From positions 170,834 through 234,833 of the forward strand of contig NZ_SBHN01000005.1 in NCBI RefSeq assembly GCF_006980715.1: DNA of 64,000 bases, given 5' to 3'. This DNA comes from Telmatospirillum sp. J64-1. GTDB lineage: Bacteria; Pseudomonadota; Alphaproteobacteria; Rhodospirillales; Magnetospirillaceae. The position numbers and the translations under genes were made by a program. Shown here in pieces: positions 10,101-19,594 of this stretch (positions are counted from its first letter, which is position 1; each line of letters begins with the position of its first letter). A model generated the notes under the pieces. It did no database searches. It was given only the letters and a program-made list of their open reading frames with translations, and was not told the origin of the DNA.

Positions 10101-10317
10101 CATCATCGGCTCCCTGCCGCTGGTCTTCGCCACCGGCGCCGGGGCGGTCAGCCGCCAGGAAATCGGCACGGTGGTGGTCGGCGGCATGATCGCCGCCAGC
10201 TCGCTGGCCCTGCTCTTCGTGCCGCTCTTCTACCGCCTGATCGAGGACGGGGCGGCGCGGCTGCGCAAGCGCACGGACGACGACAAGGAGGACGGCACCG
10301 AACCGGCAGCGCCGTAA
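7168..10317 (+). CDS. RND multidrug efflux permease, HAE1 (AcrB-like) family
   Basis: Inner-membrane proton/drug antiporter of 1049 aa, the usual AcrB length. It begins [24 protein letters not shown] and has the two repeated transmembrane and porter blocks. TM4 reads [18 protein letters not shown] with Asp408 followed by Asn409, where E. coli AcrB has an Asp-Asp pair. The TM10 lysine is kept ([13 protein letters not shown]). The C-terminus is an acidic-basic cytoplasmic tail. It forms an operon with the adaptor gene and is probably controlled by the divergent TetR regulator. Expected substrates are hydrophobic drugs, bile-type compounds or solvents; specificity cannot be read. Confidence 0.95.
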   Translation: MGRFFIDRPIFASVISIIIVIAGLATLRVLPVEQYPDVVPPQIVVTAQFPGASAQVLANSVAAPLEQEINGVDNMIYMESSSTDAGNLQITVSFEIGTDPDQAAINVNNRVQRALPRLPQQVRDQGVSVEARSTNILMVPVLTSPTGQYDTLFLSNYALLNVLDELVRLPGVGDASLFGAQDYSMRIWMRPDMLAQYDLTPADIAAAIREQNAQFAAGAIGAEPAQETQAFTFSVSTEGQLSTPEQFENIILRAGPEGNVLRLGDVARAELGALSYAFSATYNGEAAVPMGVYLQPGANALDTARAVREVLEELAQRFPPGIEYAIPYDTTEFIDISIREVVITLLIAVALVVLVTFMFLQHLRATLIPVAAIPVSLIGTFAGMQLLGFSVNLLTLFGLVLAIGIVVDNAIIVMENVERLMHEEGMKAREGAIVTMQQVSGAVVASTLVLVAVFAPVAFLGGLSGELYRQFAVTIAVSVTISGVVALTLTPALCAMLLDKETKEPSAPFRLFNRGFDAVTSVFSKTVDLLLRHSVIGVLLFGVVIGGVLFLLDRLPSGLVPQEDQGVALVAMQLPPASSLSRSEAVRDALAEQLVAMDEIQDFTAFAGFDILTSSLRTNAGVGFANLTDWSDRRAAEQAANAIAMQIMGVGAGIQEANVFAFVPPPIMGLSLTGGVEGYLQIRGDVTEQEINAIAQRVVAAANARPELVNAQATLDTSIPRFQATVDREQAKAMGVPIDQIYQAMQSTFGSLYVNDFTFQGRLWQVNLQSEADFRSNPEDLRRVYVRAADGALVPLDTLVTLERTAGADIFNRYNLFSAAKVMADPAPGYTSGQAKAALEQVVAELSTEQETVLGWIGEAFQLDAAAGAGTTAFGLGLLMVFLILAAQYERWTLPLAVASAVPFAILGAALATWLSGFPNDVYFQVGLLVLIGLAAKNAILIVEFAAQNKRTGMTATQAASAAARQRFRAIMMTALTFIIGSLPLVFATGAGAVSRQEIGTVVVGGMIAASSLALLFVPLFYRLIEDGAARLRKRTDDDKEDGTEPAAP

Positions 10318-10344
10318 TCTCCTGTCGCATTCTCCTTCCGACGG

Positions 10345-10377
10345 ACGCCTGCTTGGGGAAACCCAAGCAGGCGTTTT
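10345..10377 (+). terminator. Rho-independent terminator after RND operon
   Basis: Perfect 13-bp stem (10345-10357 with 10362-10374), GAAA tetraloop and following TTTT, 28 bases after the pump stop codon. Confidence 0.92.
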
Positions 10378-10403
10378 CGTATCCGGGGCCTCGAAAATAT
10401 TCG

Positions 10404-10434
10404 TTGACCTTCCCATGGTTGGAAGGCGCATAGC
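10404..10434 (+). promoter_or_regulatory. CueR-type copper promoter of copA
   Basis: TTGACC (-35, 10404-10409) and CATAGC (-10, 10429-10434) are separated by a 19-bp spacer. The spacer carries the dyad ACCTTCC...GGAAGG (10407-10413, 10421-10426), as in the E. coli copA promoter bound by CueR. The overlong spacer is the hallmark of MerR-family activation. Confidence 0.88.
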
Positions 10435-10465
10435 TTGGGACAGTTGTTCTGGTGGGAGTATCCCC

Positions 10466-12970
10466 ATGACCAAGGTTGTCCAGTCCCGGCCCAAACCCAT
10501 CCTCAGCATCGGCATCGGCGGCATGTCCTGTGCCTCCTGCGTCGGGCGGGTGGAGCGTGCCTTGCGCAAAGTGCCGGGGGTCGCCGAGGTCGCGGTCAAT
10601 CTCGCCAGCGAAAAGGCCCTGGTGACCTTCGAGCCGGGACGGGCCGATCCCGCGGCGGTCTCGGAGGCCGTCCGCCGGGCGGGTTTCGATCCGGTGGAGG
10701 AAAACGTCGATCTCGGCATCGACGGCATGACTTGCGCCTCCTGCGTATCGCGTATCGAGAAGCTGCTGACCCGCCAGCCCGGCATCCTGTCGGCCAGCGT
10801 CAACCTTGCCACCGAGAAGGCCAGCCTGCGCTTCCTGCCGTCTATGATCAGCCTCGGCGAGATCAAGGCGGTCATCCGCCGCGCCGGCTATGACGTGCGC
10901 GAACCCGCCGCCGGACCGGAAGCCGCCGCCGGGTCAGACCATGAGCGCGCGGCGCGCGAGAAAGAGATGACGGGCCTGCGCCGCAGCCTGATCCTGGCCT
11001 CGGTCCTGACCCTGCCCATCTTCCTGGTCGAGATGGCCGGGCATTTCATTCCCGGCGTGCATCACTGGCTGGAAACGACCATCGGCAGCCAGACGCTGTT
11101 CATCGTCTTCTTCATCCTGGCGAGCCTGGTGCAGTTCGGTCCCGGGCGGCGTTTCTATGCCAAGGGCTGGCCCGCCCTGCTGCGCCTGTCGCCGGATATG
11201 AACTCCCTGGTGATGATCGGCACCACGGCGGCCTACGGTTATTCGGTCGTCGCCACCTTCTTGCCCTTCCTGCTGCCCGCAGGCTCGGTCCATGTCTATT
11301 ACGAGGCTTCGGCGGTCATCGTCACGCTGATCCTGCTGGGGCGCTATCTCGAGGCCCGGGCCAAGGGCCGCACCTCGGAGGCCATCAAGCGCCTGATGGG
11401 CCTTCAGGCCAAGACTGCCCGTATCCTGCGCGACGGCATCGAGCGTGAAGTGCCGGTGGATGCGGTCCTGCCGGGCGACGAGGTTCTGGTGCGCCCGGGC
11501 GAGAAGATCCCAGTGGACGGCATGGTCGAGGACGGGGCTTCCTTCGTCGACGAATCCATGATCACCGGCGAACCCATCCCCGTGCGCAAGGAACCGGGCA
11601 CTGAGGTCGTCGGCGGCACCCTCAACAAGGCGGGCAGCTTGCGCGTCCGCGCCACCAAGGTCGGCAGCGAGACGATGCTGGCCCAGATCATCCGCATGGT
11701 CGAGGCGGCCCAGGGCTCGAAACTGCCGATCCAGGCCCTGGTGGACAAGGTCACCGCCTGGTTCGTTCCCGCCGTGATGGCGGTGGCCGCCCTGACCTTC
11801 CTGATCTGGCTGATCTTCGGTCCGGAACCGGCGCTGACCTTCGCCCTGGTCAAGGCCGTGGCCGTGCTGATCATCGCCTGTCCTTGCGCCATGGGGCTCG
11901 CCACCCCCACCTCGATCATGGTGGGGACCGGCAAGGCGGCCGAGATGGGCGTGCTGTTCCGCAAGGGCGAGGCCCTGCAAAGCCTGCGCGATGCCCGGGT
12001 GATCGCGCTGGACAAGACCGGCACCCTGACCAAGGGGCGCCCCGAACTGACCGACCTGGAGGTGACGGAAGGCTTCACGCGCCAGGAGGTGCTGGCCCTG
12101 GTGGCGGCGGTGGAAGATCGTTCGGAACATCCCATCGCCGAGGCCATCGTCGAGGCGGCCCGCAAGCAGGGCCTGTCCCTGCCCCGGGCGGAAGGCTTCG
12201 AGGCTGTTCCCGGCTTCGGCGCCCGCGCCCAGGCTGACGGCAAGACGATCCAGGTGGGCGCCGACCGCTACATGGCTTCGCTGGGGCTGGACGTGACATC
12301 CTTCGCCGAAAAGGCCGGGCATTTGGCCGATGAGGGCAAGAGTCCGCTTTATGCCGCCATCGACGGCAGGCTGGCCGCCATCATCGCCGTGGCCGATCCC
12401 ATCAAGCCCTCGACGCCTGCGGCCATCGCCGCGCTGCATGAACAGGGCTTTCGCGTCGCCATGATCACCGGCGACAACCGCCGCACCGCCGAGGCCATCG
12501 CCCGGACTCTGGGCATCGACGAGGTGCGCGCGGAGGTCCTGCCCGAAGGCAAGGCCGAGGCCGTGCTTTCGCTGCAAGACGGCGGCCAGGGTGTGGCCTT
12601 CGTGGGCGACGGCATCAACGACGCCCCGGCCCTTGCCCAGGCCGATGTCGGCATCGCTATCGGCACCGGCACGGATGTCGCCATCGAAAGCGCGGATGTG
12701 GTGCTGATGTCGGGCGACCTGCGCGGCGTGCCCGATGCGGTGGCGCTGTCACGGGCGACCATGGCCAATATCCGCCAGAACCTGTTCTGGGCCTTCGTCT
12801 ACAATGCCAGCCTGATCCCGGTGGCTGCGGGGCTGCTCTATCCCGTGCTGGGCCTGGCCCTGTCGCCCATGCTGGCCGCCGCCGCCATGGCCGCTTCCAG
12901 CGTCTTCGTGCTGGGCAACGCCCTGCGGCTGCGCCGCTTCCAGCCCCCCATGCAAGGAGCCGAGGCATGA
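10466..12970 (+). CDS. copA: Copper-translocating P1B-type ATPase
   Basis: Cu(I) exporter of the inner membrane, 834 aa. It has two N-terminal heavy-metal domains, GMSCASC (Cys22, Cys25) and GMTCASC (Cys90, Cys93), then transmembrane helices, the phosphatase TGEP motif, the ion-binding CPCAMG motif in TM6, the DKTGTLT phosphorylation site, the SEHPIAEAI nucleotide-domain motif and [10 protein letters not shown]. The ATG at 10466 follows GGGAG by seven bases; an upstream in-frame ATG lies inside the CueR operator and is not the start. The gene overlaps cueR by four bases (ATGA), an arrangement that makes activator and exporter one copper-induced unit. Confidence 0.96.
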   Translation: MTKVVQSRPKPILSIGIGGMSCASCVGRVERALRKVPGVAEVAVNLASEKALVTFEPGRADPAAVSEAVRRAGFDPVEENVDLGIDGMTCASCVSRIEKLLTRQPGILSASVNLATEKASLRFLPSMISLGEIKAVIRRAGYDVREPAAGPEAAAGSDHERAAREKEMTGLRRSLILASVLTLPIFLVEMAGHFIPGVHHWLETTIGSQTLFIVFFILASLVQFGPGRRFYAKGWPALLRLSPDMNSLVMIGTTAAYGYSVVATFLPFLLPAGSVHVYYEASAVIVTLILLGRYLEARAKGRTSEAIKRLMGLQAKTARILRDGIEREVPVDAVLPGDEVLVRPGEKIPVDGMVEDGASFVDESMITGEPIPVRKEPGTEVVGGTLNKAGSLRVRATKVGSETMLAQIIRMVEAAQGSKLPIQALVDKVTAWFVPAVMAVAALTFLIWLIFGPEPALTFALVKAVAVLIIACPCAMGLATPTSIMVGTGKAAEMGVLFRKGEALQSLRDARVIALDKTGTLTKGRPELTDLEVTEGFTRQEVLALVAAVEDRSEHPIAEAIVEAARKQGLSLPRAEGFEAVPGFGARAQADGKTIQVGADRYMASLGLDVTSFAEKAGHLADEGKSPLYAAIDGRLAAIIAVADPIKPSTPAAIAALHEQGFRVAMITGDNRRTAEAIARTLGIDEVRAEVLPEGKAEAVLSLQDGGQGVAFVGDGINDAPALAQADVGIAIGTGTDVAIESADVVLMSGDLRGVPDAVALSRATMANIRQNLFWAFVYNASLIPVAAGLLYPVLGLALSPMLAAAAMAASSVFVLGNALRLRRFQPPMQGAEA

Positions 12971-13395
12971 ATATCGGTCAAGCCGCCCGCGCCACCGGCA
13001 TCTCGGCCAAGATGATCCGCTATTACGAGAGCATCGGCCTGATCCCCGCCGCCGTGAGGACGGAAGCGGGCTATCGGGTCTATGGCCCGACCGAGATCCA
13101 CATGCTGCGCTTCATCAAGCGGGCCCGCTCGCTGGGTTTCTCGGTCGAGCAGATGCAGCATCTGCTGGCCCTGTGGCGCGACCGGGATCGCGCGAGCGCC
13201 GAGGTCAAGGCGGTAGCATTGGAGCATATCGCTGAATTGCGCGCCAAGATCGCCGAACTGGAAGGCATGGTGCAGACCTTGCAGCAGCTTGCCGATTGCT
13301 GCCATGGCGACGACCGGCCCGATTGTCCGATCCTGGAAGACCTGGCGGCGTCGGACGAGGAACTGTCGCGCCCAGAGATCAAGGATCCTATATAA
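12967..13395 (+). CDS. cueR: Copper efflux regulator CueR (MerR family)
   Basis: MerR-type activator of 142 aa: winged helix-turn-helix [27 protein letters not shown], a long dimerisation helix (about 75-108) and a C-terminal metal loop [10 protein letters not shown]. Cys112 and Cys120 match the two Cu(I)-binding cysteines of E. coli CueR. It overlaps the copA stop by four bases and should bind the 10404-10434 promoter, so it is autoregulated through copA transcription. Confidence 0.93.
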   Translation: MNIGQAARATGISAKMIRYYESIGLIPAAVRTEAGYRVYGPTEIHMLRFIKRARSLGFSVEQMQHLLALWRDRDRASAEVKAVALEHIAELRAKIAELEGMVQTLQQLADCCHGDDRPDCPILEDLAASDEELSRPEIKDPI

Positions 13396-13510
13396 TAGCA
13401 GCCAAGAGTCCTTATGCAATCAGCTAATAAGCGGCATGACGAAAGGTAAGGACTCCCTCTCCCCTGCAAAGGATAACATCCGGAAAAATACAGGAGCCGG
13501 AGGATTCGTA

Positions 13511-15010
13511 ATGTATCGTGACCGCATCAGATTGGCCTCGCTATGGGGGAAGGTCATGCCCCCCGAGGAAGCGGCACTTCTGATCAAGGACGGAATGACC
13601 ATCGGCATGAGCGGTTTTACCCGTGCCGGCGATGCCAAGGCCGTCCCCCTTGCCCTGGCCGAACGGGCGCGCTCGGAACATCTGAAGATCACCCTGATGA
13701 CCGGTGCGTCGCTCGGCAATGACGTCGACCGTACCTTGACCGAAGCGGGCGTGCTGGCGCGCCGCCTGCCCTTCCAGGCCGATCCGGTGCTGCGTAAGGC
13801 CATCAATGCGGGCGAGGTCGCCTTCGTCGACCAGCATCTTTCCGAAACGGTGGAATTGCTGCGTTCCCGCCAGATGGGACCGGTCGATCTGGCGGTGATC
13901 GAGGCGACCGCGATCACCGAAGACGGCGGCCTGATTCCCACCACCTCGGTCGGCAATTCGGCGACCTTCGCCATCCTGGCGGAAAAGGTCATCGTCGAGC
14001 TGAACATCAGCCAGGCCCCCGAGCTGGAAGGGCTGCACGACATCTATATCCCGACCCGCCGCCCCTATCGCGAGCCGATCCCGGTGGTGACCCCGGAGAG
14101 CCGGGCGGGCATTCCCTACATCCCCATCGATCCCCAGAAGATCGCCGCCATCGTCGTCACCAAGAAACAGGACAGCGCCGCCAACATCCTGCCGCCGGAC
14201 GACGACACCCGCGCCATTGCCGGCCACCTGATCGAATTCCTCGGACACGAAGTGCAGAAGGGGCGACTGGGATATTCGCTCAATCCCTTGCAGGCGGGCA
14301 TCGGCACCATCGCCAATGCGGTGCTGCACGGCCTGATCGACAGCCCCTTCCACGACCTGACCATGTATAGCGAAGTGCTGCAGGACAGCACCTTCGACCT
14401 GATGGATGCGGGAAAGCTGGCCTTCGCCTCGGGCTCCTCCATCACCCTGTCGGCGCAGAAGGCGGCGGAGGTGCTGCCTCATATCAGCCGCTATAAAAGC
14501 CGCCTGATCCTGCGCCCGCAGGAAATCAGCAACCACCCCGAGGTGATCCGCCGCCTGGGCGTCATCGGCATCAATACCGCGCTGGAAGCCGACATCTACG
14601 GCAATGTCAATTCCACCCATGTCAACGGCACCCACATGATGAACGGCATCGGCGGCTCGGGCGATTTCGCCCGCAACAGCCACTTGGCCGTCTTCGTCAC
14701 CAAGTCGGTGGCCAAGGATGGGAAAATCTCCAGCATCGTCCCCATGGTGACCCATGTGGACCATAACGAGCATGACGTGGACGTGCTCGTGACCGAGACC
14801 GGTCTTGCCGATCTGCGCGGCCTCGCCCCCCGGGAACGGGCGCAGACGATCATCCGCAACTGCGTCCATCCCACCTATCGGGACATGGCCCAGGACTACT
14901 ACCGCGCCGCCTTGCAGCGTGGCGGCCAGACCCCTCATCTTCTGGAGGAAGCCTTCTCCTGGCATCTGCGCTGCCAGAAGACGGGCAGCATGTTGCCAGC
15001 GGGGAAATAA
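13511..15010 (+). CDS. Acetyl-CoA hydrolase/transferase family (succinate:acyl-CoA CoA-transferase)
   Basis: Cytosolic CoA-transferase of 499 aa, the usual length of the AarC/Cat1 group. Recognised marks are QAGIGTIANAVLHGL, MYSEVLQDSTFDLMDAG (containing the catalytic Glu region) and the C-terminal VPMVTHVDHNEHDVDVLVTETGLADLRG. Members swap CoA between succinyl-CoA and acetate or propionate. GGAGG seven bases upstream fixes the ATG at 13511; open-frame sequence upstream overlapping cueR is not coding. It stands alone, and its relation to the neighbours is unclear. Confidence 0.9.
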   Translation: MYRDRIRLASLWGKVMPPEEAALLIKDGMTIGMSGFTRAGDAKAVPLALAERARSEHLKITLMTGASLGNDVDRTLTEAGVLARRLPFQADPVLRKAINAGEVAFVDQHLSETVELLRSRQMGPVDLAVIEATAITEDGGLIPTTSVGNSATFAILAEKVIVELNISQAPELEGLHDIYIPTRRPYREPIPVVTPESRAGIPYIPIDPQKIAAIVVTKKQDSAANILPPDDDTRAIAGHLIEFLGHEVQKGRLGYSLNPLQAGIGTIANAVLHGLIDSPFHDLTMYSEVLQDSTFDLMDAGKLAFASGSSITLSAQKAAEVLPHISRYKSRLILRPQEISNHPEVIRRLGVIGINTALEADIYGNVNSTHVNGTHMMNGIGGSGDFARNSHLAVFVTKSVAKDGKISSIVPMVTHVDHNEHDVDVLVTETGLADLRGLAPRERAQTIIRNCVHPTYRDMAQDYYRAALQRGGQTPHLLEEAFSWHLRCQKTGSMLPAGK

Positions 15011-15019
15011 TCGAAGGCA

Positions 15020-15041
15020 GGCAGGGAGTCCGCTCCCTGCC
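15020..15041 (+). terminator. Stem-loop after CoA-transferase gene
   Basis: GGCAGGGAG / CTCCCTGCC, a perfect 9-bp stem with a TCCG loop, ten bases after the stop codon. There is no T-tract, so intrinsic termination is uncertain. Confidence 0.45.
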
Positions 15042-15181
15042 GCCGCCCTCTCGCCGGACTGCCCTCTTGGCAGGAGGAGCAGCAGCAACCGGCACGGGAA
15101 ATACCACCTCTCCTTCCAGCGGAAACACAGAACGCTCTCTCGCCCGGCCTGTTAACGACTGAGAACAGTTGGAGACAGGGA

Positions 15182-16564
15182 ATGGCTGACGAGACTGCCG
15201 GAACCATGGAAACGCTGCCCAAGGCCAGCGCCTGGGACACCCTTGCGGCCCTCGCCGAGATCTTCGTTCCGACGCTTTCCAAGGGCGTCATCATCCGCCG
15301 CCCGAAGGTGACGAAGCTTGCCGAACGCATGGACCTGAACCGCCGGGCGGTCCGACGGATGCAGAAGCTGCGCGCCAAATACGGCGAAGGGCCGCTGCTG
15401 ATGAGCCTGGCCGGGCGCACCCATGCCCTGATCCTTTCGCCCGAACATGTACATCGGGTGCTGGAAGAAACACCCGAACCCTTTTCCCCGGCCAGTTCCG
15501 AGAAACGCGCGGCGCTGGCGCATCTGGAACCCAAGGCCTCGCTCATTTCCGAAGGGCCGAAGCGGACCGAGCGGAAGAACTTCAACGAGGAGGTGCTGGA
15601 GGCCCGGAAGGATGTCCACCCCCTTGCCGACCATTTCGCCACCGTGGTCGAGCAGGAGATGACCGTCCTGCTGGAGGCCGCGCGCGACCAGGGGGAACTG
15701 ACCTGGGACCTGTTCGCCCAGGCCTGGTACGCCATGGTCCGCCGGGTGGTGCTGGGGGACAGCGCGCGGGACGATCACGACCTGACCGACATGCTGGCCA
15801 AGCTGCGCGGGGCGGCCAACTGGGCCTTCATGCATCCCGGGCATGACAAGGTGCTCGACAGCTTCCACCAGCGCGTGGACGAGTATCTTGAACGGGCGGA
15901 GCCGGGGACGCTGGCCGCCGTCATCGCCAGGACGCCCAAGACCGCCGATACCGCGCCCTCGCATCAGATCGCGCATTGGATGTTCGCCTTCGATCCGGGC
16001 GGCATGGCGACGATCCGGGCCCTGGCGCTGATCGTCACCCATCCCGAACAAGGCGAACGCGCCTATGGCGAAATCGCCGAATTGTGGTCGCAGGGCAAGA
16101 AGAACCTGCCCTTCCTGCGCGCCTGCATCCTCGAATCCTTGCGGCTGTGGTCCACCACGCCGGTGGTGCTGCGCGAAAGCCGCCAGGACACCCTTTGGCC
16201 GATGGGAAAGATGGAGAAGGACACGAGCATCGTGATCTTCGCTCCCTTCTTTCACCGCGACGACCAGAACCTTGCCTATGCCGACCGCTTCTACCCGGAT
16301 CTGTGGCTGCAGGGGCAACGGGAAGGCGGCTGGCCGCTGATTCCCTTCAGCGGCGGATCGGGCATCTGCCCGGCCCGCAATCTGGTGCCCATGCTGGGCA
16401 GCATGGTCCTCGCCACCCTGCTTCAGGGCCGCCGCTTCGCACTGAAGGACCCCGCGAAGCTCGACCCCGCGCAGCCCATCCCCGGCTCGCTGGACAATTA
16501 TACCCTGCGCTTCCTGGTGCAGGAGGGCGGCCAGGCGCGGGAGCGGGACCTGCCCTCTCAGTGA
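15182..16564 (+). CDS. Cytochrome P450 (divergent heme motif)
   Basis: Heme-thiolate monooxygenase-like protein, 460 aa, no membrane anchor. The K-helix ESLRLW (ExxR) is present. The heme loop reads FSGGSGICPARN with Cys396 as thiolate ligand; the usual Gly two residues after Cys is Ala, and the Arg two before Cys is Gly. The I-helix has GGMAT at 273-277, where most P450s have an acid before the Thr. No ferredoxin or reductase gene is adjacent. The substrate is unknown, and peroxide-driven or non-monooxygenase chemistry is possible. GGAG-type site before the ATG at 15182. The stop overlaps the convergent ABC gene. Confidence 0.85.
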   Translation: MADETAGTMETLPKASAWDTLAALAEIFVPTLSKGVIIRRPKVTKLAERMDLNRRAVRRMQKLRAKYGEGPLLMSLAGRTHALILSPEHVHRVLEETPEPFSPASSEKRAALAHLEPKASLISEGPKRTERKNFNEEVLEARKDVHPLADHFATVVEQEMTVLLEAARDQGELTWDLFAQAWYAMVRRVVLGDSARDDHDLTDMLAKLRGAANWAFMHPGHDKVLDSFHQRVDEYLERAEPGTLAAVIARTPKTADTAPSHQIAHWMFAFDPGGMATIRALALIVTHPEQGERAYGEIAELWSQGKKNLPFLRACILESLRLWSTTPVVLRESRQDTLWPMGKMEKDTSIVIFAPFFHRDDQNLAYADRFYPDLWLQGQREGGWPLIPFSGGSGICPARNLVPMLGSMVLATLLQGRRFALKDPAKLDPAQPIPGSLDNYTLRFLVQEGGQARERDLPSQ

Positions 16565-17292
16565 AAGGCCACACTGCCGACGAATTGCGACAATTCCGCC
16601 GTCGCGGGGGCCGCGAACAATTGTTCCGGCTCCCCCTGTTCGCGGATCTTGCCGCCATGCATGAAGACCAGATTGTCGCAGACATCGCGGGCGAAGCGCA
16701 TCTCGTGGGTCACCAGGATCAGGGTCATGCCCTCTTCTGCCAGCTTGCGCACCACGTTCAGCACTTCATTGACCAGTTCGGGGTCGAGCGCCGAGGTGAT
16801 CTCGTCGCAGAGCAGCACCCGGGGCTGCATGGCCAGGGCGCGGGCGATGGCGACGCGCTGCTGCTGGCCGCCGGAAAGCTGGTCGGGATAGGATTTCTCC
16901 TTGTCGGCCAGCCCCACCTTCGCCAGGCAGGCCGCAGCGACCTCGCGGGCCTCGGCCTTGTTCTGCTTCTTCACCACCACCGGGGCCAGCATCACGTTCT
17001 CAATGGCCGAGAGATGCGGGAACAGATTGAACTGCTGGAAGACCATGCCGACCTTCATGCGCAATGCGCGCAGATTGGTATGGCCGGGGCGCAGCATCTC
17101 GCCATCCACTTCCAGCGCCCCGCCATTGATCTCTTCCAGGCCGTTGATGGTGCGCAGCAGGGTGCTCTTGCCCGAGCCGCTGCGCCCGATCAGCGCCACG
17201 ACCTGCCCCTCGTTCACCGTCAGGTCGATGCCTTTCAGGACCTCATTGCTGCCGTAGCTTTTGCGGATTCCCTGAAGCTTAACGAGCGACAT
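16558..17292 (-). CDS. Polar amino-acid ABC transporter ATP-binding protein
   Basis: ATPase of 244 aa of the GlnQ/HisP type. It shows Walker A GRSGSGKSTLL, signature LSGGQQQRVAIARAL, Walker B VLLCDEITSALDPE and the H-loop VTHEM. The ATG at 17292 is preceded by GGAGG; an open extension upstream lies inside the permease gene and is rejected. The start overlaps the permease stop by 14 bases, so it is the last gene of the importer operon. Its stop overlaps that of the P450 gene on the other strand by seven bases. Confidence 0.94.
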   Translation of the reverse strand: MSLVKLQGIRKSYGSNEVLKGIDLTVNEGQVVALIGRSGSGKSTLLRTINGLEEINGGALEVDGEMLRPGHTNLRALRMKVGMVFQQFNLFPHLSAIENVMLAPVVVKKQNKAEAREVAAACLAKVGLADKEKSYPDQLSGGQQQRVAIARALAMQPRVLLCDEITSALDPELVNEVLNVVRKLAEEGMTLILVTHEMRFARDVCDNLVFMHGGKIREQGEPEQLFAAPATAELSQFVGSVAFH

Positions 17293-17929
17293 GCAGCCTC
17301 CTTTCCAACCGCTTCGCATAGAACGACAGCGGGAAGCACAAGACGAAATAGATGAGCGCGACCAGACCGTAGACGAGGAAAGGCTGGAAGGTCGCATTGG
17401 TGATCATGGTGCCGGCCCGGGTCACCTCGACGAAGCCGATGATCGAGGTCAGCGCCGTGCCCTTGATCACCTGGACCGAAAAGCCGACGGTCGGCGGGAT
17501 CGAGATGCGCAGCGCCTGGGGCAGGACCACATGGCGCATCTGCTCGAAATAGGTCATCCCCAGGCTTTCCGAGGCCTCCCACTGCCCACGCGGCACCGCC
17601 TCGACGCAGCCGCGCCAGATTTCCGCCAGGAAGGCACTGGTGAACAGGGTCAGCGCCAGAACCGCCGCCAGCCAGGCCGTCACCTCGATGCCCACCAACG
17701 GCAAACCGAAGAAGATCAGGAAAAGCTGCATCAGCAGCGGCGTGCCCTGGAAGGCCTCGATGTAATAGCCTGACAGCTTGCGCAGCACGGCCGAGCGGGA
17801 CACGCGCGCCAGCAGGACCAGGAGGCCGACCACGCCGCCGCAGACGAAGGCGATCAGCGAGAGCAGGACCGTCCAGCGGGCCGCCAGCAGCAGGTTGGAC
17901 AGGATGTCCCAGAAGGTGAAGCTAAGCAT
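17279..17929 (-). CDS. Amino-acid ABC transporter permease (second)
   Basis: Inner-membrane permease of 216 aa of the HisMQ type, with about five helices and the cytoplasmic EAA loop (LAEIWRGCVEAVPRGQWEASESLGM) that contacts the ATPase. It overlaps both neighbours (8 bases with the first permease, 14 with the ATPase), indicating translational coupling. Paired with the 17922-18593 permease to form the heterodimeric channel. Confidence 0.93.
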   Translation of the reverse strand: MLSFTFWDILSNLLLAARWTVLLSLIAFVCGGVVGLLVLLARVSRSAVLRKLSGYYIEAFQGTPLLMQLFLIFFGLPLVGIEVTAWLAAVLALTLFTSAFLAEIWRGCVEAVPRGQWEASESLGMTYFEQMRHVVLPQALRISIPPTVGFSVQVIKGTALTSIIGFVEVTRAGTMITNATFQPFLVYGLVALIYFVLCFPLSFYAKRLERRLHVAR

Positions 17930-18593
17930 GGCTGCGCCTCTTGAACATGTGATTGCCGACCATCTTCAGCACGAAGCGCAGGGCGATCGCCAAGGCGAGG
18001 TAAAGGATGGTGGTCACGAAATAGGACTCGAAGGCGCGGAAATTCCGCGACTGGATGAAATTGGCCGCATAGGTCAATTCCTCCGCCGCGATCTGCGAAC
18101 AGACCGCCGATCCCAGCATGACGATGACGATCTGGCTCGACAGGGCCGGCCAGATGCGCTGCATCGCCGGGCTGATGATGATGTGGCGGAAGACCTGCAC
18201 CCGGTTCATGCCCAGGCTTAAACCCGCCTCGATCTGCCCCTTGGGCGTGGCCTCGATCCCGGCGCGGATGATCTCGGTCGAGTAGGCGCCGAGATTGATC
18301 ACCATCGCCAGGCTGGCCGCCTCCCATGCCGAAAGACGGAAGCCCAGCGCCGGAAGGCCGAAGAAGATGAAGAAAAGCTGCACCAGGAAGGGCGTGTTGC
18401 GGATCAGCTCCACATAGGCGGAAACGATCACCCGTAGGATCCGACTTCTCGACGTCATCACCGCCGCGCCGACAATCCCCAGGCCAACGCCGAAGACCGT
18501 GCCGACCGCCGTCAGCTGCACGGTCATCAGGATGCCTTGCAGAAGGACGTCGCTGTAATCGAAAACCGCCGAGAAGTCGAAACTATAGGCCAT
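17922..18593 (-). CDS. Amino-acid ABC transporter permease (first)
   Basis: Permease of 223 aa of the HisMQ family. It has hydrophobic helices throughout, NTPFLVQLFFIFFGLPALG after TM2, and the EAA-like loop STEIIRAGIEATPKGQIEAGLSLGM. It lies 36 bases after the binding-protein gene and overlaps the second permease. With the ATPase it forms a four-gene polar amino-acid uptake operon. Confidence 0.93.
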   Translation of the reverse strand: MAYSFDFSAVFDYSDVLLQGILMTVQLTAVGTVFGVGLGIVGAAVMTSRSRILRVIVSAYVELIRNTPFLVQLFFIFFGLPALGFRLSAWEAASLAMVINLGAYSTEIIRAGIEATPKGQIEAGLSLGMNRVQVFRHIIISPAMQRIWPALSSQIVIVMLGSAVCSQIAAEELTYAANFIQSRNFRAFESYFVTTILYLALAIALRFVLKMVGNHMFKRRSHA

Positions 18594-18629
18594 GGATTCC
18601 TACCGCCCTGATTTCAGTGAAGATGCCGT

Positions 18630-19424
18630 TTACAGGTCCGCGGGCAGACCGGATTGCAGCCACTTCTGGGCGATCTGTTCCAGACTGCCGTCACTCTTGG
18701 CCTTGGCCAGGATCTCGTTCACCTTCTCGCGCAGGGCGGTTTCGTTCTTGTTCAAGCCGACATAGCAGGGCGAGTTCTTGATCAGGAACTTGACCTCGGG
18801 CTTGCGTGGCGGATTGCGCTCGAGGATGCTGGCGGCGACCACGTTACCGGTGGCGATCAGTTCCACCTGACCGGACAGGAAGGCGGAGATGGTGCCGTTA
18901 TTGTCCTCGTAACGCTGCACGGTGACATTGGCCGGGATGATCTTGCTCAGCTCGATATCCTCGACCGAACCGCGCGTCACCCCGACGACCTTGCCGCTCA
19001 GATCCTCGGCCTTGGCGACCTGCACGTCCTGCGGGCCGAAGACGCCGTTGAAGAAGGGCGCATAGGCGTCGGTGAAGTCGATCACCTTCTCGCGCTCCTC
19101 GTTCTTGCCCATGCTGGAAATGACCAGGTCGACGCGGTTGGTGGTCAGATAGGGAATGCGGTTGGTGCTGGTCACCGGCACCAGTTCCAGCTTCACGCCC
19201 ATTTCGGTGGCGATCAGCTGCGCGGTGTCGATGTCATAGCCCACCGGCTTCATATCGGGCCCGACCGAGCCGAAGGGCGGGAAATCCTGCGGCACGGCCA
19301 CGCGCAGGACACCCGATTGCTGAATACGCTCCAAAGCACCGCCTTGCTGGGCCTGGGCCGTCGTGGCGGTGACACCGAGGGCAGCAACCATGCCGAGAGC
19401 GGCAAAAACCTTACGCATCTTCAT
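18630..19424 (-). CDS. Periplasmic amino-acid-binding protein of ABC transporter
   Basis: Protein of 264 aa, family 3 solute-binding protein. Sec signal peptide ends near TTAQA (about residue 25). The mature start GVLRVAVPQDFPPFGSVGPD and the YDIDTAQLIATEMG segment are typical of polar amino-acid binders, and the C-terminus LEQIAQKWLQSGL matches the family. Two cysteines are not visible as a conserved pair; ligand uncertain (His, Gln, Glu or opine-type). First gene of the importer operon, divergent from the RpiR regulator. Confidence 0.92.
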   Translation of the reverse strand: MKMRKVFAALGMVAALGVTATTAQAQQGGALERIQQSGVLRVAVPQDFPPFGSVGPDMKPVGYDIDTAQLIATEMGVKLELVPVTSTNRIPYLTTNRVDLVISSMGKNEEREKVIDFTDAYAPFFNGVFGPQDVQVAKAEDLSGKVVGVTRGSVEDIELSKIIPANVTVQRYEDNNGTISAFLSGQVELIATGNVVAASILERNPPRKPEVKFLIKNSPCYVGLNKNETALREKVNEILAKAKSDGSLEQIAQKWLQSGLPADL

Positions 19425-19505
19425 CTCGCCTGACTCCAGAAAACTTGATCCGCCCTTCCCTCTTCAAGTGGCGTGCCAATTGCGAGGAAGCGGCGGCGGA
19501 CGGTG

Positions 19506-19552
19506 CCGTTACAAGCGTTTCAGCCGTCCCGGAAGACCGTTACCGGCGTTTC
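19506..19552. promoter_or_regulatory. Duplicated 16-mers, candidate RpiR operator
   Basis: CCGTTACnnGCGTTTC occurs at 19506-19521 and again at 19537-19552, a 31-bp period (about three helical turns), in the 170-base divergent region between the binding-protein gene and the RpiR gene. All 14 defined positions agree between copies. Confidence 0.55.
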
Positions 19553-19594
19553 CTTCTGCTTTGAATGCACACCATTTGGTCAGGACGGTGAAAA

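Noticed and set aside
10415..10465. Longer N-terminus for copA
   Set aside because: It would start inside the CueR operator; the ATG at 10466 has a proper Shine-Dalgarno and family-like length.
8611..10875. Very long open frames antisense to real genes (for example 8611-10875 minus, 20245-22608 minus, 42660-45359 plus, 45080-46960 plus)
   Set aside because: They mirror high-GC codon bias of the opposite strand, are rich in His, Gln, Gly and Arg, lack ribosome sites and domain patterns, and overlap well-supported conserved genes.
13289..13510. Longer N-terminus for the CoA-transferase, overlapping cueR
   Set aside because: Sequence does not resemble the family and the ATG at 13511 follows GGAGG.
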